Of a stretch of 64,000 nucleotides of DNA, positions 52,425-62,516 are shown piece by piece. Source of the stretch: JANQIO01 sp965229625. GTDB lineage: Bacteria > Pseudomonadota > Gammaproteobacteria > Pseudomonadales > Halieaceae. The notes under the pieces are model-generated. The model was given only the letters and a program-made list of their open reading frames with translations, did not search any database and was not told the origin of the DNA. The number at the start of each line of letters is the position of its first letter. Position 1 is the stretch's first letter. The DNA is taken from positions 744,001 to 808,000 of the forward strand of contig CBDDJJ010000001.1 of the NCBI GenBank assembly GCA_965229625.1, written 5' to 3'. The position numbers were made by a program, and so were the translations under genes.

Positions 52425-53789
52425 ATGCCCGGCACCATTCCCGACAGCTCACAAAGCCTTACCGTAAGCCAGCTCAATCGGCTGGCGAAGCGCCTGCTGG
52501 AGAGCCACTTCGACTTCGTCTGGATTGAGGGTGAGCTCAGCAACCTGGCGACACCCGCCTCGGGCCACTGGTACTTCACGCTGAAGGATGAACAGTCCCA
52601 GGTCCGCTGCGCCATGTTCCGCAACCGCAACCAGCGCTTGCGCATGCGTCCGCAGAACGGCCAGCTGGTCAGGCTCCGGGCCAGAGTGTCATTGTACGAG
52701 GGGCGCGGGGAGTTCCAGCTGATTGTTGAACACCTGGAGGATGCAGGAGCCGGCGCGCTGCAGCGGGCCTTCGAGGCGCTGAAGCTGAAACTGCAGAACG
52801 AGGGCCTGTTTGACAGCCATCGCAAGCGGCCGCTGCCGGCTACGCCCCGGCACGTGGCCATTATCAGCTCACGCAGCGGTGCCGCCGTCCGCGATGTCAT
52901 CACTGTTTTCAAGCGCCGCTTCCCGGCTATCCGGCTCAGCCTGCTGCCGGTGGCCGTACAGGGCCAGGATGCAGCGGCGGAGATGATGAATGCCCTCGAT
53001 TCCGCCTATGGGATCGAAAGTCTCGACGCCATCGTGCTGACCCGCGGCGGCGGATCTGCCGAGGACCTGCAGGCCTTCAACGACGAGGCCCTGGCGAGGA
53101 AAATCGCCGACAGCCCGGTGCCACTGGTGAGCGCTGTGGGTCATGAGATCGACTTCACCATTGCTGATTTCGTAGCTGACAAACGCGCGCCGACGCCGTC
53201 GGCGGCAGCAGAAATGCTGAGCCCCGACCAGCGTGATATCAGCGCCCGGCTGCTGGCCTCGGAGCAGAACCTGGCGCGCCAGCTACGCCGCTTGCTGCAA
53301 TTGCTAGACGCACAGTTGACCGGCCTGCGCGGCCGCCTCCGCCACCCGGGTGAGCGATTGCGGGAACAGGCACAACGGCTGGATGACCTGGACCTGCGCA
53401 TGAGCCGCGCCTGGCAGGTGGAAATGCGCCACCGCCGGCATGCGCTTGCCGTGCAGGCCTCACGTCTGCAGGGTCAGGTGCCTGCCGACATACTCAGGCA
53501 ATTGGGCAATACCACCGGCCATCTCGCCGATCGCCTGCGGCGGGCAATGGATGCCAGGCTTGACCGCCAGCGCCACGCCCTGGAATTGCTGAGCACCCGG
53601 CTGACTGCCATCAGCCCTCAGCAAACCTTGGAACGGGGCTACGCCATTGTTCTGGATGCTGACGGGGCCCTGGTTCAGGACGCCAGTGCCGTAAAGCCTG
53701 GCGACATCATTGAGACACGCCTGAAGTCAGGCCGTCTCAGCAGTGAAGTGAAAGAGAGCCACCCGGCCGGCGTAGAAAACGACGCCTAG
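52425..53789 (+). CDS. xseA: Exodeoxyribonuclease VII large subunit
   Basis: 454 residues, with AGGAT directly before the ATG. The OB-fold start (TVSQLNRLAKRLLESHFDFV, LSNLATPASGHWYFTLKDEQ) is followed by the catalytic core (VAIISSRSGAAVRDVITVFK, DAIVLTRGGGSAEDLQAFND, GHEIDFTIADFVADKRAPTP) and a long coiled coil. With the small subunit XseB it degrades single-stranded DNA. Its stop codon is also the first codon of a tandem repeat made of Crp-family 3'-end copies. Confidence 0.97.
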   Translation: MPGTIPDSSQSLTVSQLNRLAKRLLESHFDFVWIEGELSNLATPASGHWYFTLKDEQSQVRCAMFRNRNQRLRMRPQNGQLVRLRARVSLYEGRGEFQLIVEHLEDAGAGALQRAFEALKLKLQNEGLFDSHRKRPLPATPRHVAIISSRSGAAVRDVITVFKRRFPAIRLSLLPVAVQGQDAAAEMMNALDSAYGIESLDAIVLTRGGGSAEDLQAFNDEALARKIADSPVPLVSAVGHEIDFTIADFVADKRAPTPSAAAEMLSPDQRDISARLLASEQNLARQLRRLLQLLDAQLTGLRGRLRHPGERLREQAQRLDDLDLRMSRAWQVEMRHRRHALAVQASRLQGQVPADILRQLGNTTGHLADRLRRAMDARLDRQRHALELLSTRLTAISPQQTLERGYAIVLDADGALVQDASAVKPGDIIETRLKSGRLSSEVKESHPAGVENDA

Positions 53790-53997
53790 TACTTCGCCGG
53801 CAGACGGTCGTTAATGATGGCGCCCGCGGCCTTCGTCAACAGCCGAGTCAGTGAGGGGAGCTAAAAGGGGCCTGGTTTAGTACTTCGCGGGCAGACGGGT
53901 GTTAATGATAGCGCCCGCGGCCTTTGTCAACAGCCGAGTCGGTGAGGGGAGTGGAAGGGGCCTGGTTTAGTACTTCGCGGGCAGACGGGTATTGATA
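53787..53997 (-). repeat. Tandem duplication of the Crp-family gene's 3' end (two extra copies)
   Basis: Units begin at 53787 and 53878 (91 and 90 bases long), and the true gene end begins the third copy at 53968. In each unit the reverse strand spells the gene's last residues: copy 1 gives AIINDRLPAKY and TAG, copy 2 gives AIINTRLPAKY and TAA, and the gene ends IIINTRLPAKY and TAA. The middle of units 1 and 2 (GCGCCCGCGGCC, CAACAGCCGAGTC, GTGAGGGGAG, GGGGCCTGGTT) is almost identical, with one indel. The nearer copy is more like the gene end than the farther copy, which suggests stepwise duplication. The first base triplet of copy 1 is the stop codon of xseA. Confidence 0.88.
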
Positions 53998-54674
53998 ATA
54001 ATGTGCCGGCCCTCAAAGCGAATGTAATCGCCGATGGTGAGGTCCTTGAGAATGCGCGCCACCATTTCCCGCGACGCCCCAACCCGATCGGCAATATCCT
54101 GCTGGGTGAGCTTTTCCGGAATGAACAGGCTGCCGTCACCGCGCTCTTCGGCAAGATCCATCAACACATTGGCCACCCGGCCGTAGACATCCTGCAGGGC
54201 CAGGCTCTTGACGTCTGCCGTGAGCTTGCGCACCCGGGCGGCCAGGTTGGTGATCAGCTTGCGGGCAATGTTCGGGTTCTCGTCGAGCACCCGGTTGAAG
54301 TCGTCCTTGTAGATAATGCAGAAGCTGGATTTCTCCACCGTGCGAACCGAGGCAGAGCGGGAGGAATCGTCGAGCAAGGCCAGCTCGCCGAAGTAGTCAC
54401 CCTCCCCCTGGGTGTTCATGATGAACTCCTTGCCGTTCTTGTCGCTGCAATACACTTTCACTCGGCCGCTCTCAATAATGAACAGCGAGTCGGCGGGATC
54501 ATTTTCGTGGATGACGACCGTGTTTTTGGGGAAAGCACGCGTGGTGCTGCTAGCTGCCAGTGCGTCCAGCTCTTCCGCTGACAGTCCCTGGAACAACTCT
54601 ACCTGCTGCAGTATCAACCCATTGTCCTTCTGGTTTTGCCGGCTAGTGTAACCCAAAGGCTGTGACCCGCGCAC
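53967..54674 (-). CDS. Crp/Fnr-family cyclic-nucleotide-binding regulator
   Basis: 235 residues if the GTG at 54674 is used (AGGA shortly ahead); a TTG at 54737 gives 256, and the start is uncertain. The cNMP-binding domain is clear, with the phosphate cassette in YFGELALLDDSSRSASVRTV, which keeps the G-E-L and R-S residues used to bind cAMP. The hinge helix and HTH follow (KLTQQDIADRVGASREMVAR). It is of the Crp/Vfr kind and likely activates or represses genes when cAMP is bound. It is divergent from a nucleotide-cyclase gene, which supports a common signalling role. Confidence 0.9.
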   Translation of the reverse strand: MRGSQPLGYTSRQNQKDNGLILQQVELFQGLSAEELDALAASSTTRAFPKNTVVIHENDPADSLFIIESGRVKVYCSDKNGKEFIMNTQGEGDYFGELALLDDSSRSASVRTVEKSSFCIIYKDDFNRVLDENPNIARKLITNLAARVRKLTADVKSLALQDVYGRVANVLMDLAEERGDGSLFIPEKLTQQDIADRVGASREMVARILKDLTIGDYIRFEGRHIIINTRLPAKY

Positions 54675-54693
54675 TATTCCTGCCCCGGGCTGA

Positions 54694-54706
54694 CCGATAT
54701 AATCGG
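54694..54706 (+). promoter_or_regulatory. -10-like TATAAT in a palindrome between the Crp gene and the cyclase gene
   Basis: CCGAT-ATA-ATCGG is an inverted repeat that contains TATAAT (54698-54703). If this is the -10 box of the cyclase gene, transcription starts at or next to the ATG at 54710 and the message would be leaderless or start further inside. No good -35 is seen. It may instead be an operator site. Confidence 0.35.
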
Positions 54707-54709
54707 CCG

Positions 54710-56221
54710 ATGACTGCGGGGGATAGTCACTTGGCAAGCCAGGTAGAAATTGCGCCGTTCACAGATCACGTATTGCGTGCCCTGTCGGAGCTTCGTGCCC
54801 AGTCAAACCCGGTGATGGACAGCATGCCGGGCGAACCTCGTGAAGACCTGGAACGCCTGATGTCGGCCGGTGCCGCGCTGGAAGCGCTGCTGGTCAACGA
54901 CGACCAGGCCGATGACCCCCGCACCCGGCGCCACGACATCATGAACGTGTTGGGCGCCATGCGCGGCTACGCGGAATTCCTCATCGAGGACCTGGAGGCC
55001 ACCTTCCCGGCCATTGCCTCGGTACTGGAGCGCGTGGTCAAGTCCGTCGCCGCCGCGAGCAACAGCGGCAGCAAGCCCGCTGCCTCCGAGTCAGAATCCA
55101 ACACAGATGCTGCGGAAGTGGCCGCTGCGGAGCTCACTGGCACCATCCTTGCGGTCGATGACAACGCCGACAACCGCGAGCTGCTGACCCGTTACCTGGA
55201 ACGTTCCGGGCACAAGGTGCTGGTCGCCAGCAGCGGCATGGAGGCGCTGGCGCGGCTGGCCGACCGGCCGGTGGACGTGGTACTGCTGGACCTAATCATG
55301 CCCGGCATGGACGGCAACGAGGTACTCAGGCGCCTGAAGGAGAACCAGCAGCTTCGCTCCATCCCTGTAATAGTAATATCCGGCCGCCAGGACATGGACG
55401 GCATTATCGAGTGCATCGAAGCCGGGGCTGATGACTACCTGTTCAAACCCTTCAACCCGGTGCTGCTACAGGCCCGCATCAAGGCGGGGCTGGAGCGCAA
55501 ACGCTGGCACGACACCGAAGAAAAGTACCGGCGCCAGCTGGAACGCAATGAGAAGTTCATCCGCGCCACCTTCGGGCGCTACGTATCCGACGAAATCGTG
55601 GAAAACCTGCTGGAAGAACCCGAAGGCCTGAAGCTGGGCGGCGACCTGCGCCAGGTCACCATGCTGATGTCCGACATCCGTGAGTTCTCCACCATGTGCG
55701 AACAACTGCCTCCGGACCAGGTGATGCGCATGCTCAACAACTACCTGGGAGTGATGACCGAGATCATCATTGGCCACCAGGGCACTATCGACGAGTTTAT
55801 CGGCGATGCCATTCTCGCCATTTTCGGGGCCCCTGTGCAGCGGCCCGATGACGCCGACCGCGCCGTGCAGTGCGCCCTTGATATGCAGCAGGCGATGCTC
55901 GACATCAACCGCGGCAACCGCAAGGAAGGCCTGCCGGAGATCAGCATGGGTATTGGCGTGAATACCGGCGATGTGATTACCGGCAACATCGGCTCCGAGA
56001 AACGCAGCAAGTACGGCGTCGTAGGTCACCACGTCAACCTCACGGCGCGCATCGAATCGCATACCAGCGGTGGCGACATCCTGATTTCCAGCAGCACGCT
56101 GGACCTGTTGAAGAGCCCGGTGGAGCTCGGCAGCCAGATGCAGGCCAGCGTCAAGGGCATCCAGGAGCCCGTCACCATGCACCACGTGCTCGCCCGCGCG
56201 GCGGAGAAGTCCAGCGCCTGA
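54710..56221 (+). CDS. Receiver-domain class III nucleotide cyclase
   Basis: 503 residues from the ATG at 54710 (start uncertain; a GTG at 54662 or an ATG near 54813 are alternatives). Residues to about 145 are helical and contain RRHDIMNVLGAMRGYAEFLI, which looks like a histidine-kinase H-box helix. The receiver domain follows (ILAVDDNADNRELLTRYLER, DVVLLDLIMPGMDGNEVLRR, YLFKPFNP), then a coiled coil and the cyclase domain. The metal aspartates are in LMSDIREFST and FIGDAILAIFG, and the transition-state asparagine and arginine in HHVNLTARIE. The adenine-selecting lysine is a glutamate here (TIDEFIGD) and the second specificity position is histidine (GHHVN). It is the first gene of an operon with a CheY-like protein and a kinase. 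Confidence 0.88.
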   Translation: MTAGDSHLASQVEIAPFTDHVLRALSELRAQSNPVMDSMPGEPREDLERLMSAGAALEALLVNDDQADDPRTRRHDIMNVLGAMRGYAEFLIEDLEATFPAIASVLERVVKSVAAASNSGSKPAASESESNTDAAEVAAAELTGTILAVDDNADNRELLTRYLERSGHKVLVASSGMEALARLADRPVDVVLLDLIMPGMDGNEVLRRLKENQQLRSIPVIVISGRQDMDGIIECIEAGADDYLFKPFNPVLLQARIKAGLERKRWHDTEEKYRRQLERNEKFIRATFGRYVSDEIVENLLEEPEGLKLGGDLRQVTMLMSDIREFSTMCEQLPPDQVMRMLNNYLGVMTEIIIGHQGTIDEFIGDAILAIFGAPVQRPDDADRAVQCALDMQQAMLDINRGNRKEGLPEISMGIGVNTGDVITGNIGSEKRSKYGVVGHHVNLTARIESHTSGGDILISSSTLDLLKSPVELGSQMQASVKGIQEPVTMHHVLARAAEKSSA

Positions 56222-56251
56222 GGCGCTGGCCACTGTCCAGGGGAGGAAACA

Positions 56252-56628
56252 GTGTCACTCAAGGTCCTGCTTGTCGAAGACAATGAAATGAACCGCGATA
56301 TGCTGACGCGGCGCCTGAACCGTGCCGGCTACGAGGTCGAGGCGGCGGGAGACGGCGAGCAGGCACTGCAGAAGATGCGCGATACCGCTCCCGATATTGT
56401 GCTGCTGGATATGAACCTGCCGGTGAAAGATGGCTGGACCACCTGCCAGGAGGCACGCCAGGACCCGGCCACCGCCGATCTCCGTATCATCGCGCTCACC
56501 GCCCACGCCATGGGCGCAGACCGCGATCGCGCCCTGGAAGCCGGCTGCGATGATTTCGCCACCAAGCCCATCGACTTCCCGGACCTGCTGGGCAAGATCA
56601 ATGCGCTGGCCGAAAAAGGTCGCAGCAC

Positions 56629-56632
<4 letters not shown>
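56252..56632 (+). CDS. CheY-like single-domain response regulator
   Basis: 126 residues from the GTG at 56252, which has GGGGAGGAAACA ahead. It is only a receiver domain: acidic pair in VLLVEDNEMNRDMLTRRLNR, phosphorylation site in IVLLDMNLPVKDGW, threonine in IIALTAHAMG and lysine in FATKPIDFPD. It has no output domain, so it must work by protein contacts or as a phosphate shuttle. It overlaps the kinase gene start by four bases and is probably its direct target. Confidence 0.92.
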
Positions 56633-58176
<1,544 letters not shown>

Positions 58177-58729
58177 TCGCCTCTTCCCGCTTCTCCAGTT
58201 CGGCACGCAGGCTGCCGTTGGTTTGCTTCAGACGGTCGATCTGCACGTACATGTCGAGGAACGAGTCCAGCGAGGACTGCATCAGCTGCACCTCGGTGTG
58301 CAGCTTCATTGCGTCGGTGACGCGAGGTTTCAGGTCCATATAACTCTCCCGCGCCGCCTCGCGATCAAAGATCGGGCTCTCCGGGAGAATGCTCAGGTAG
58401 GCAATGGCAATCCCTGATTCCACGGCTGCCAGTTCCGACTTCTCAATACGCTGGTACCGCTGGAAGTACTGCAGCGCTTCAAGGTAGGAACGCTCGTCGA
58501 TGGACTGCAGGCCACGCTCCAGGAACGTGTAATTGTCCTGCACTTCCTGGCAGGCACAGTCATTGCTCGGCAGGTTCAGGGTCAGCTCCGGAACCGGCTC
58601 AGCACCCTGCTCGGCAACAGCTGTCTGCTCCCGCTCAGGTTGACCACCACATGCCACCAGCATCATTGCAAGCGCCAGCGTTATTGTCGTTCTCATCCGA
58701 TCGATAATAGCCTGCCGCTACACCCCATG

Positions 58730-60220
58730 TCACTCGGGACGCATGTGCGGGAAGAGAAGTACGTCACGAATTGAAGGACTATCGGTGAAGAACATCACCA
58801 GGCGGTCGATACCGATGCCCTCTCCTACCGTAGGCGGCAAGCCGTACTCCAATGCCATGATGTAATCTTCATCGTAGTGCATGGCCTCCAGGTCACCCGC
58901 CTCCTTCTCCACCACCTGGGCGCGGAAGCGCTCGGCCTGGTCTTCCGGGTCGTTGAGTTCCGAGAAGCCGTTGGCCAGCTCCCGCCCCGTCACAAAGAAC
59001 TCGAATCGGTCCGTGACGAAGGGATTGTCGTCATTGCGGCGCGACAGGGGCGAGACTTCGGTGGGGTACTCGGTTATGAAGGTCGGCTGATCGAGCCGGT
59101 CTTCCACAGTCTTCTCAAATATTTCCAGTTGCACCTTGCCCAGGCCCCAGCTGTCCTTGAGCGGGATACCCAGCCGGGTGGCGATGGCGCGTGCCGCGGA
59201 TTCGTCGGCCAGCTGCGCCGCCTCGATGTCCGGGTTGAAGTGCAGGATGGACTCGAACACGGTCATGCGCTGGAAGGGCTGGCCCAGGTCGTAATCAGAG
59301 CCCTGGTAGTGCACGGTCGTGGTACCCAGCACTTCCTGCGCCAGCTCACGCATCATGTCCTCAGTGAGGTCCATGGCATCGTTGTAGTCGGCAAAGGCCC
59401 AGTAGTACTCGAGCATGGTGAACTCGGGATTGTGCCGGGTCGACAGGCCCTCGTTGCGAAAGTTGCGGTTGATCTCGAACACCCTTTCGAAGCCACCCAC
59501 GGTCAGCCGCTTGAGGTAAAGCTCCGGCGCGATGCGCAGGTACATGTCGAGGTCAAGGGCATTGTGGTGCGTCTTGAAGGGACGGGCGGCAGCGCCACCG
59601 GGAATTTGCTGCATCATCGGCGTCTCGACTTCCATGAAGTCCCGCGCCTGCATGAAGCGGCGGATACAGTCGACGATGGCCGAGCGCTTGCGGAACACCT
59701 CGCGGGATTCCGGGTTGACGATCAGGTCCACGTAGCGGCGCCGGTAGCGCAATTCCTGGTCCGCCAGGCCGTGGTACTTGTCGGGCAGCGGCCGCAGCGC
59801 CTTGGTCAACAACCGGGCTTCCGCCATGTTGATGTAAAGATCGCCCTTGCCGGAGCGATACAGCGGCCCGCGCGCGGCGACGATATCACCCAGGTCCCAA
59901 CTCTTGATATCCGCGAGCATCGATTCGGGCAGTCCCTTGCGATCGACGTAAAGCTGGATGTCACCGCTGACATCCTGGATTAGCAGGAAAGCACCGCGGT
60001 TGCGTATCAGGCGGCCGCAGACCGAGAACACCTCCGCGGCGGCTTCGAGGCTGGGCTTGTCCGCATCCGCGTAGCGCTGCTGCAGCTCGCCGGCAAACGC
60101 CGTACGGCGGAAGTCGTTGGGAAAGGCCGGCCCCCGCTCGCGCAGGGATGACAGCTTGGCGCGCCGTTCGGCGACCAGCTTGTTTTCGTCGTCGGGCGTT
60201 CTGCCCTGCTCGTCACTCAT
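58730..60220 (-). CDS. lysS: Lysyl-tRNA synthetase, class II
   Basis: 496 residues. The N-terminal OB-fold has VCGRLIRNRGAFLLIQDVSG. Class II motifs follow: motif 2 in EINRNFRNEGLSTRHNPEFT and motif 3 in LPPTVGEGIGIDRLVMFFTD. It charges tRNA-Lys. It follows prfB by 21 bases, the standard prfB-lysS pair of gammaproteobacteria. Confidence 0.97.
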   Translation of the reverse strand: MSDEQGRTPDDENKLVAERRAKLSSLRERGPAFPNDFRRTAFAGELQQRYADADKPSLEAAAEVFSVCGRLIRNRGAFLLIQDVSGDIQLYVDRKGLPESMLADIKSWDLGDIVAARGPLYRSGKGDLYINMAEARLLTKALRPLPDKYHGLADQELRYRRRYVDLIVNPESREVFRKRSAIVDCIRRFMQARDFMEVETPMMQQIPGGAAARPFKTHHNALDLDMYLRIAPELYLKRLTVGGFERVFEINRNFRNEGLSTRHNPEFTMLEYYWAFADYNDAMDLTEDMMRELAQEVLGTTTVHYQGSDYDLGQPFQRMTVFESILHFNPDIEAAQLADESAARAIATRLGIPLKDSWGLGKVQLEIFEKTVEDRLDQPTFITEYPTEVSPLSRRNDDNPFVTDRFEFFVTGRELANGFSELNDPEDQAERFRAQVVEKEAGDLEAMHYDEDYIMALEYGLPPTVGEGIGIDRLVMFFTDSPSIRDVLLFPHMRPE

Positions 60221-60241
60221 CTGATGTCCTTGCTCGCGACC

Positions 60242-61340
60242 TTACAAGCCCTTCTTGAGGGAGGCCTCGATAAACTGGTCGATGTCGCCATCCAGCACCG
60301 CCTGGGTGTTGGAAGTTTCCACGTTGGTACGCAGGTCCTTCACGCGCTGGTCATCCAGCACGTAGGAGCGGATCTGGCTGCCCCAGCCGATGTCCGACTT
60401 GCTGTCCTCCATCGCCTGGGCCGCCTCCGCCCGCCTCAGCATTTCCTGCTCGTACAGCCTGGCCCGCAACATCTTCCAGGCTCGGTCGCGGTTCTGGTGC
60501 TGGGAGCGTTCGCTCTGGCACTGCACCACGATGCCCGAGGGCTCGTGGGTCAGGCGCACGGCAGAGTCGGTCTTGTTGACGTGCTGGCCGCCGGCGCCAG
60601 ACGCGCGGTAGGTGTCGGTGCGCACATCGGAGGGGTCGATCTCGATCTCGACGCTGTCGTCGATTTCCGGTGATACAAACACCGAGCTGAAGGATGTGTG
60701 GCGGCGATTGCCGGAATCGAAGGGTGACTTGCGCACCAGTCGGTGTACCCCTGTCTCGGTCCGCAGCCAGCCAAAGGCGTACTCGCCCTCGAAGCGAATG
60801 GTGGCACTCTTGATACCTGCCACCTCGCCTGAAGAGGCTTCTTCCAGGGTCGTGGTAAAGCCGTGGGCCTCGCCCCAGCGCAGGTACATGCGCAACAGCA
60901 TTTCCGCCCAGTCCTGGGCCTCGGTGCCACCAGACCCGGCCTGGATATCCAGGAAGGCATTATTGGGGTCCATCTCGCCGGCAAACATACGGCGAAACTC
61001 GAGCTGTTCGAGCCTGGCTTCGAGGCCGGTGATTTCCTTGCGGATCTCCTCTACGGTGGCCTCGTCGTCCTCTTCCGCCGCCATCTCCAGCAGGTCGGCG
61101 GCATCGCTGGCGCCGCTGCTCAGGTCTTCAATAGTCCTGACCACGGTCTCCAGGGCAGCGCGTTCCCGGCCGAGTTCCTGGGCCCGCTCCGGGTCATCCC
61201 AGACGCTGGGTTCAGCGAGTTCCAGCTCTACTTCGGCGAGCCTGTCCTTGCGCTGAGCGTAGTCAAAGATACCCCCTAAGCACATCGGTGCGCTCATCGA
61301 TTTCCTTGAGGGATTGCAGCAGGGGATTGATTTCCAGCAT
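60242..61340 (-). CDS. prfB: Peptide chain release factor 2 (programmed +1 frameshift)
   Basis: Read as two frames: 25 codons from the ATG at 61340 to CTT at 61266-61268, then an in-frame TGA (61263-61265), and after a +1 shift the main frame from GAC (61262-61264) to 60242. The total is 365 residues, as in E. coli. The shift site is CTT-TGA-C, with the internal Shine-Dalgarno AGGGGG three bases ahead of CTT. The protein has the SPF anticodon-like motif (VRKSPFDSGNRRH) and the GGQ hydrolysis motif (ASGAGGQHVNKTDSAVRLTH). It releases at UGA and UAA, and too little RF2 allows more frameshift, so it controls itself. Confidence 0.96.
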
Positions 61341-61386
61341 GGGGTATCAGGCGTCTGTGAAAAGGCGGCGCATTGTAGCGCAGGCC

Positions 61387-62442
61387 TCAAAATTGGTTCA
61401 ACACGAAGCCTATGGCCAGCACCTGCGGCAGGGTGACCAGCGGCAGGAACAGGGCGATTTTCCAGGACGCCGTGGTATCGCGGATCGACATGATTTCCGT
61501 GTAGTCGGTAGCCACGCCCGCCATCAGGAAGGTGAAGGCATTACCCGGTGCTCCAGCGCGATTCATGATGTCGGCTGCCACTGGCGTAGTGCCCTCGGAA
61601 CAGACCTCGACCACGGTGGCCGCCAGCAGGGTCAGCCACAAGCCCGAGATACTGGCACCAAACCAGGCAGCGAATTGCTCAGGCGGTACCGCAGCGCGAA
61701 TGGCAGCTGCCAGCAGGATTCCGAACAGCCCCCAGCGAATCACCACACGCGCGCCGAGAAAGCCGTCCGACAGTAACCGGCCGCAACCGCCGAGGGAGAA
61801 CTCCCAGCCACCCTGAAACTCCCGCCAGAGGTCGGAGAACCGTGCATCGGGATTAAGGCTTTCACGGTACGGATTGTCAGGCAGGCTGCCAGAGCGCACC
61901 AGGGTATCGAAGACCAGGCCGCTGGCGAGGCCAATCACCAGTGACAGCAGGATGAACAACAGTGTCCACCCCACCCCGATCAAGCCAAACAGGATCAGGG
62001 TCAGCGAAAAGGAGTTCCAGGGGCTGGCCAGCAGGAAAGCCATCACCTGCCCCAGCGACGCGCCCCGCTCGTAAAGCTTCATGCCTACCGCGAGAATGCC
62101 GTGGCTGCACAGGTCGAGAAATACGCCAGCCAGCGTTGCACGCAACAGCGAGGAAAAGCCGTCGCGATGCCCGAGTACCGACATGACCAGGTCGCGGGGA
62201 ATGCGGGCAAGCAGGCCGACGAAAACCACCCCAATGGCCAGGCCCCACCACATCTTGTTGAACAGCTCGAGCACCCCGTGGGCCAGCACCGTGTACCAGG
62301 CCTCGCCATGAGGCAGCGCCAGGCCGGCCAGGTAGAGTGCCGCCACGGCCGCGGCGACCGTCAACAGGAAGTAATCGGGCCGATCGCTGTGGCTGGCGCA
62401 ATGATCTGTCGCTGTGGCAGGTTCGTGACAACAGTCGCTCAC
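61387..62442 (-). CDS. DUF318/ArsP-type permease
   Basis: 351 residues from the GTG at 62442 (AGGAT ahead); an ATG at 62493 lacks a ribosome binding site. The N-terminus is cysteine- and histidine-rich (MSDCCHEPATATDHCASHSD), and about eight membrane helices follow, with the family pattern GVFLDLCSHGILAVGMKLYE and LASPWNSFSLTLILFGLIGV in the first half and VVEVCSEGTTPVAADIMNRA, then GAPGNAFTFLMAGVATDYTE, in the second. Relatives (ArsP, YraQ, SO_0444) export arsenicals or copper/zinc, or are unassigned. The CxxH elements suggest a metal or metalloid. It separates recJ from prfB, which are usually adjacent. Confidence 0.83.
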   Translation of the reverse strand: MSDCCHEPATATDHCASHSDRPDYFLLTVAAAVAALYLAGLALPHGEAWYTVLAHGVLELFNKMWWGLAIGVVFVGLLARIPRDLVMSVLGHRDGFSSLLRATLAGVFLDLCSHGILAVGMKLYERGASLGQVMAFLLASPWNSFSLTLILFGLIGVGWTLLFILLSLVIGLASGLVFDTLVRSGSLPDNPYRESLNPDARFSDLWREFQGGWEFSLGGCGRLLSDGFLGARVVIRWGLFGILLAAAIRAAVPPEQFAAWFGASISGLWLTLLAATVVEVCSEGTTPVAADIMNRAGAPGNAFTFLMAGVATDYTEIMSIRDTTASWKIALFLPLVTLPQVLAIGFVLNQF

Positions 62443-62516
62443 GACGGCGGTATCCTGTGCTTGTTGCTGGTGTCCAGTATGCGGAATACCCATCTAAACG
62501 CCGGGCACCGATCAGG

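Noticed and set aside
58877..59983. 368-codon plus-strand frame opposite lysS
   Set aside because: Antisense to LysS, histidine- and valine-rich, no domain.
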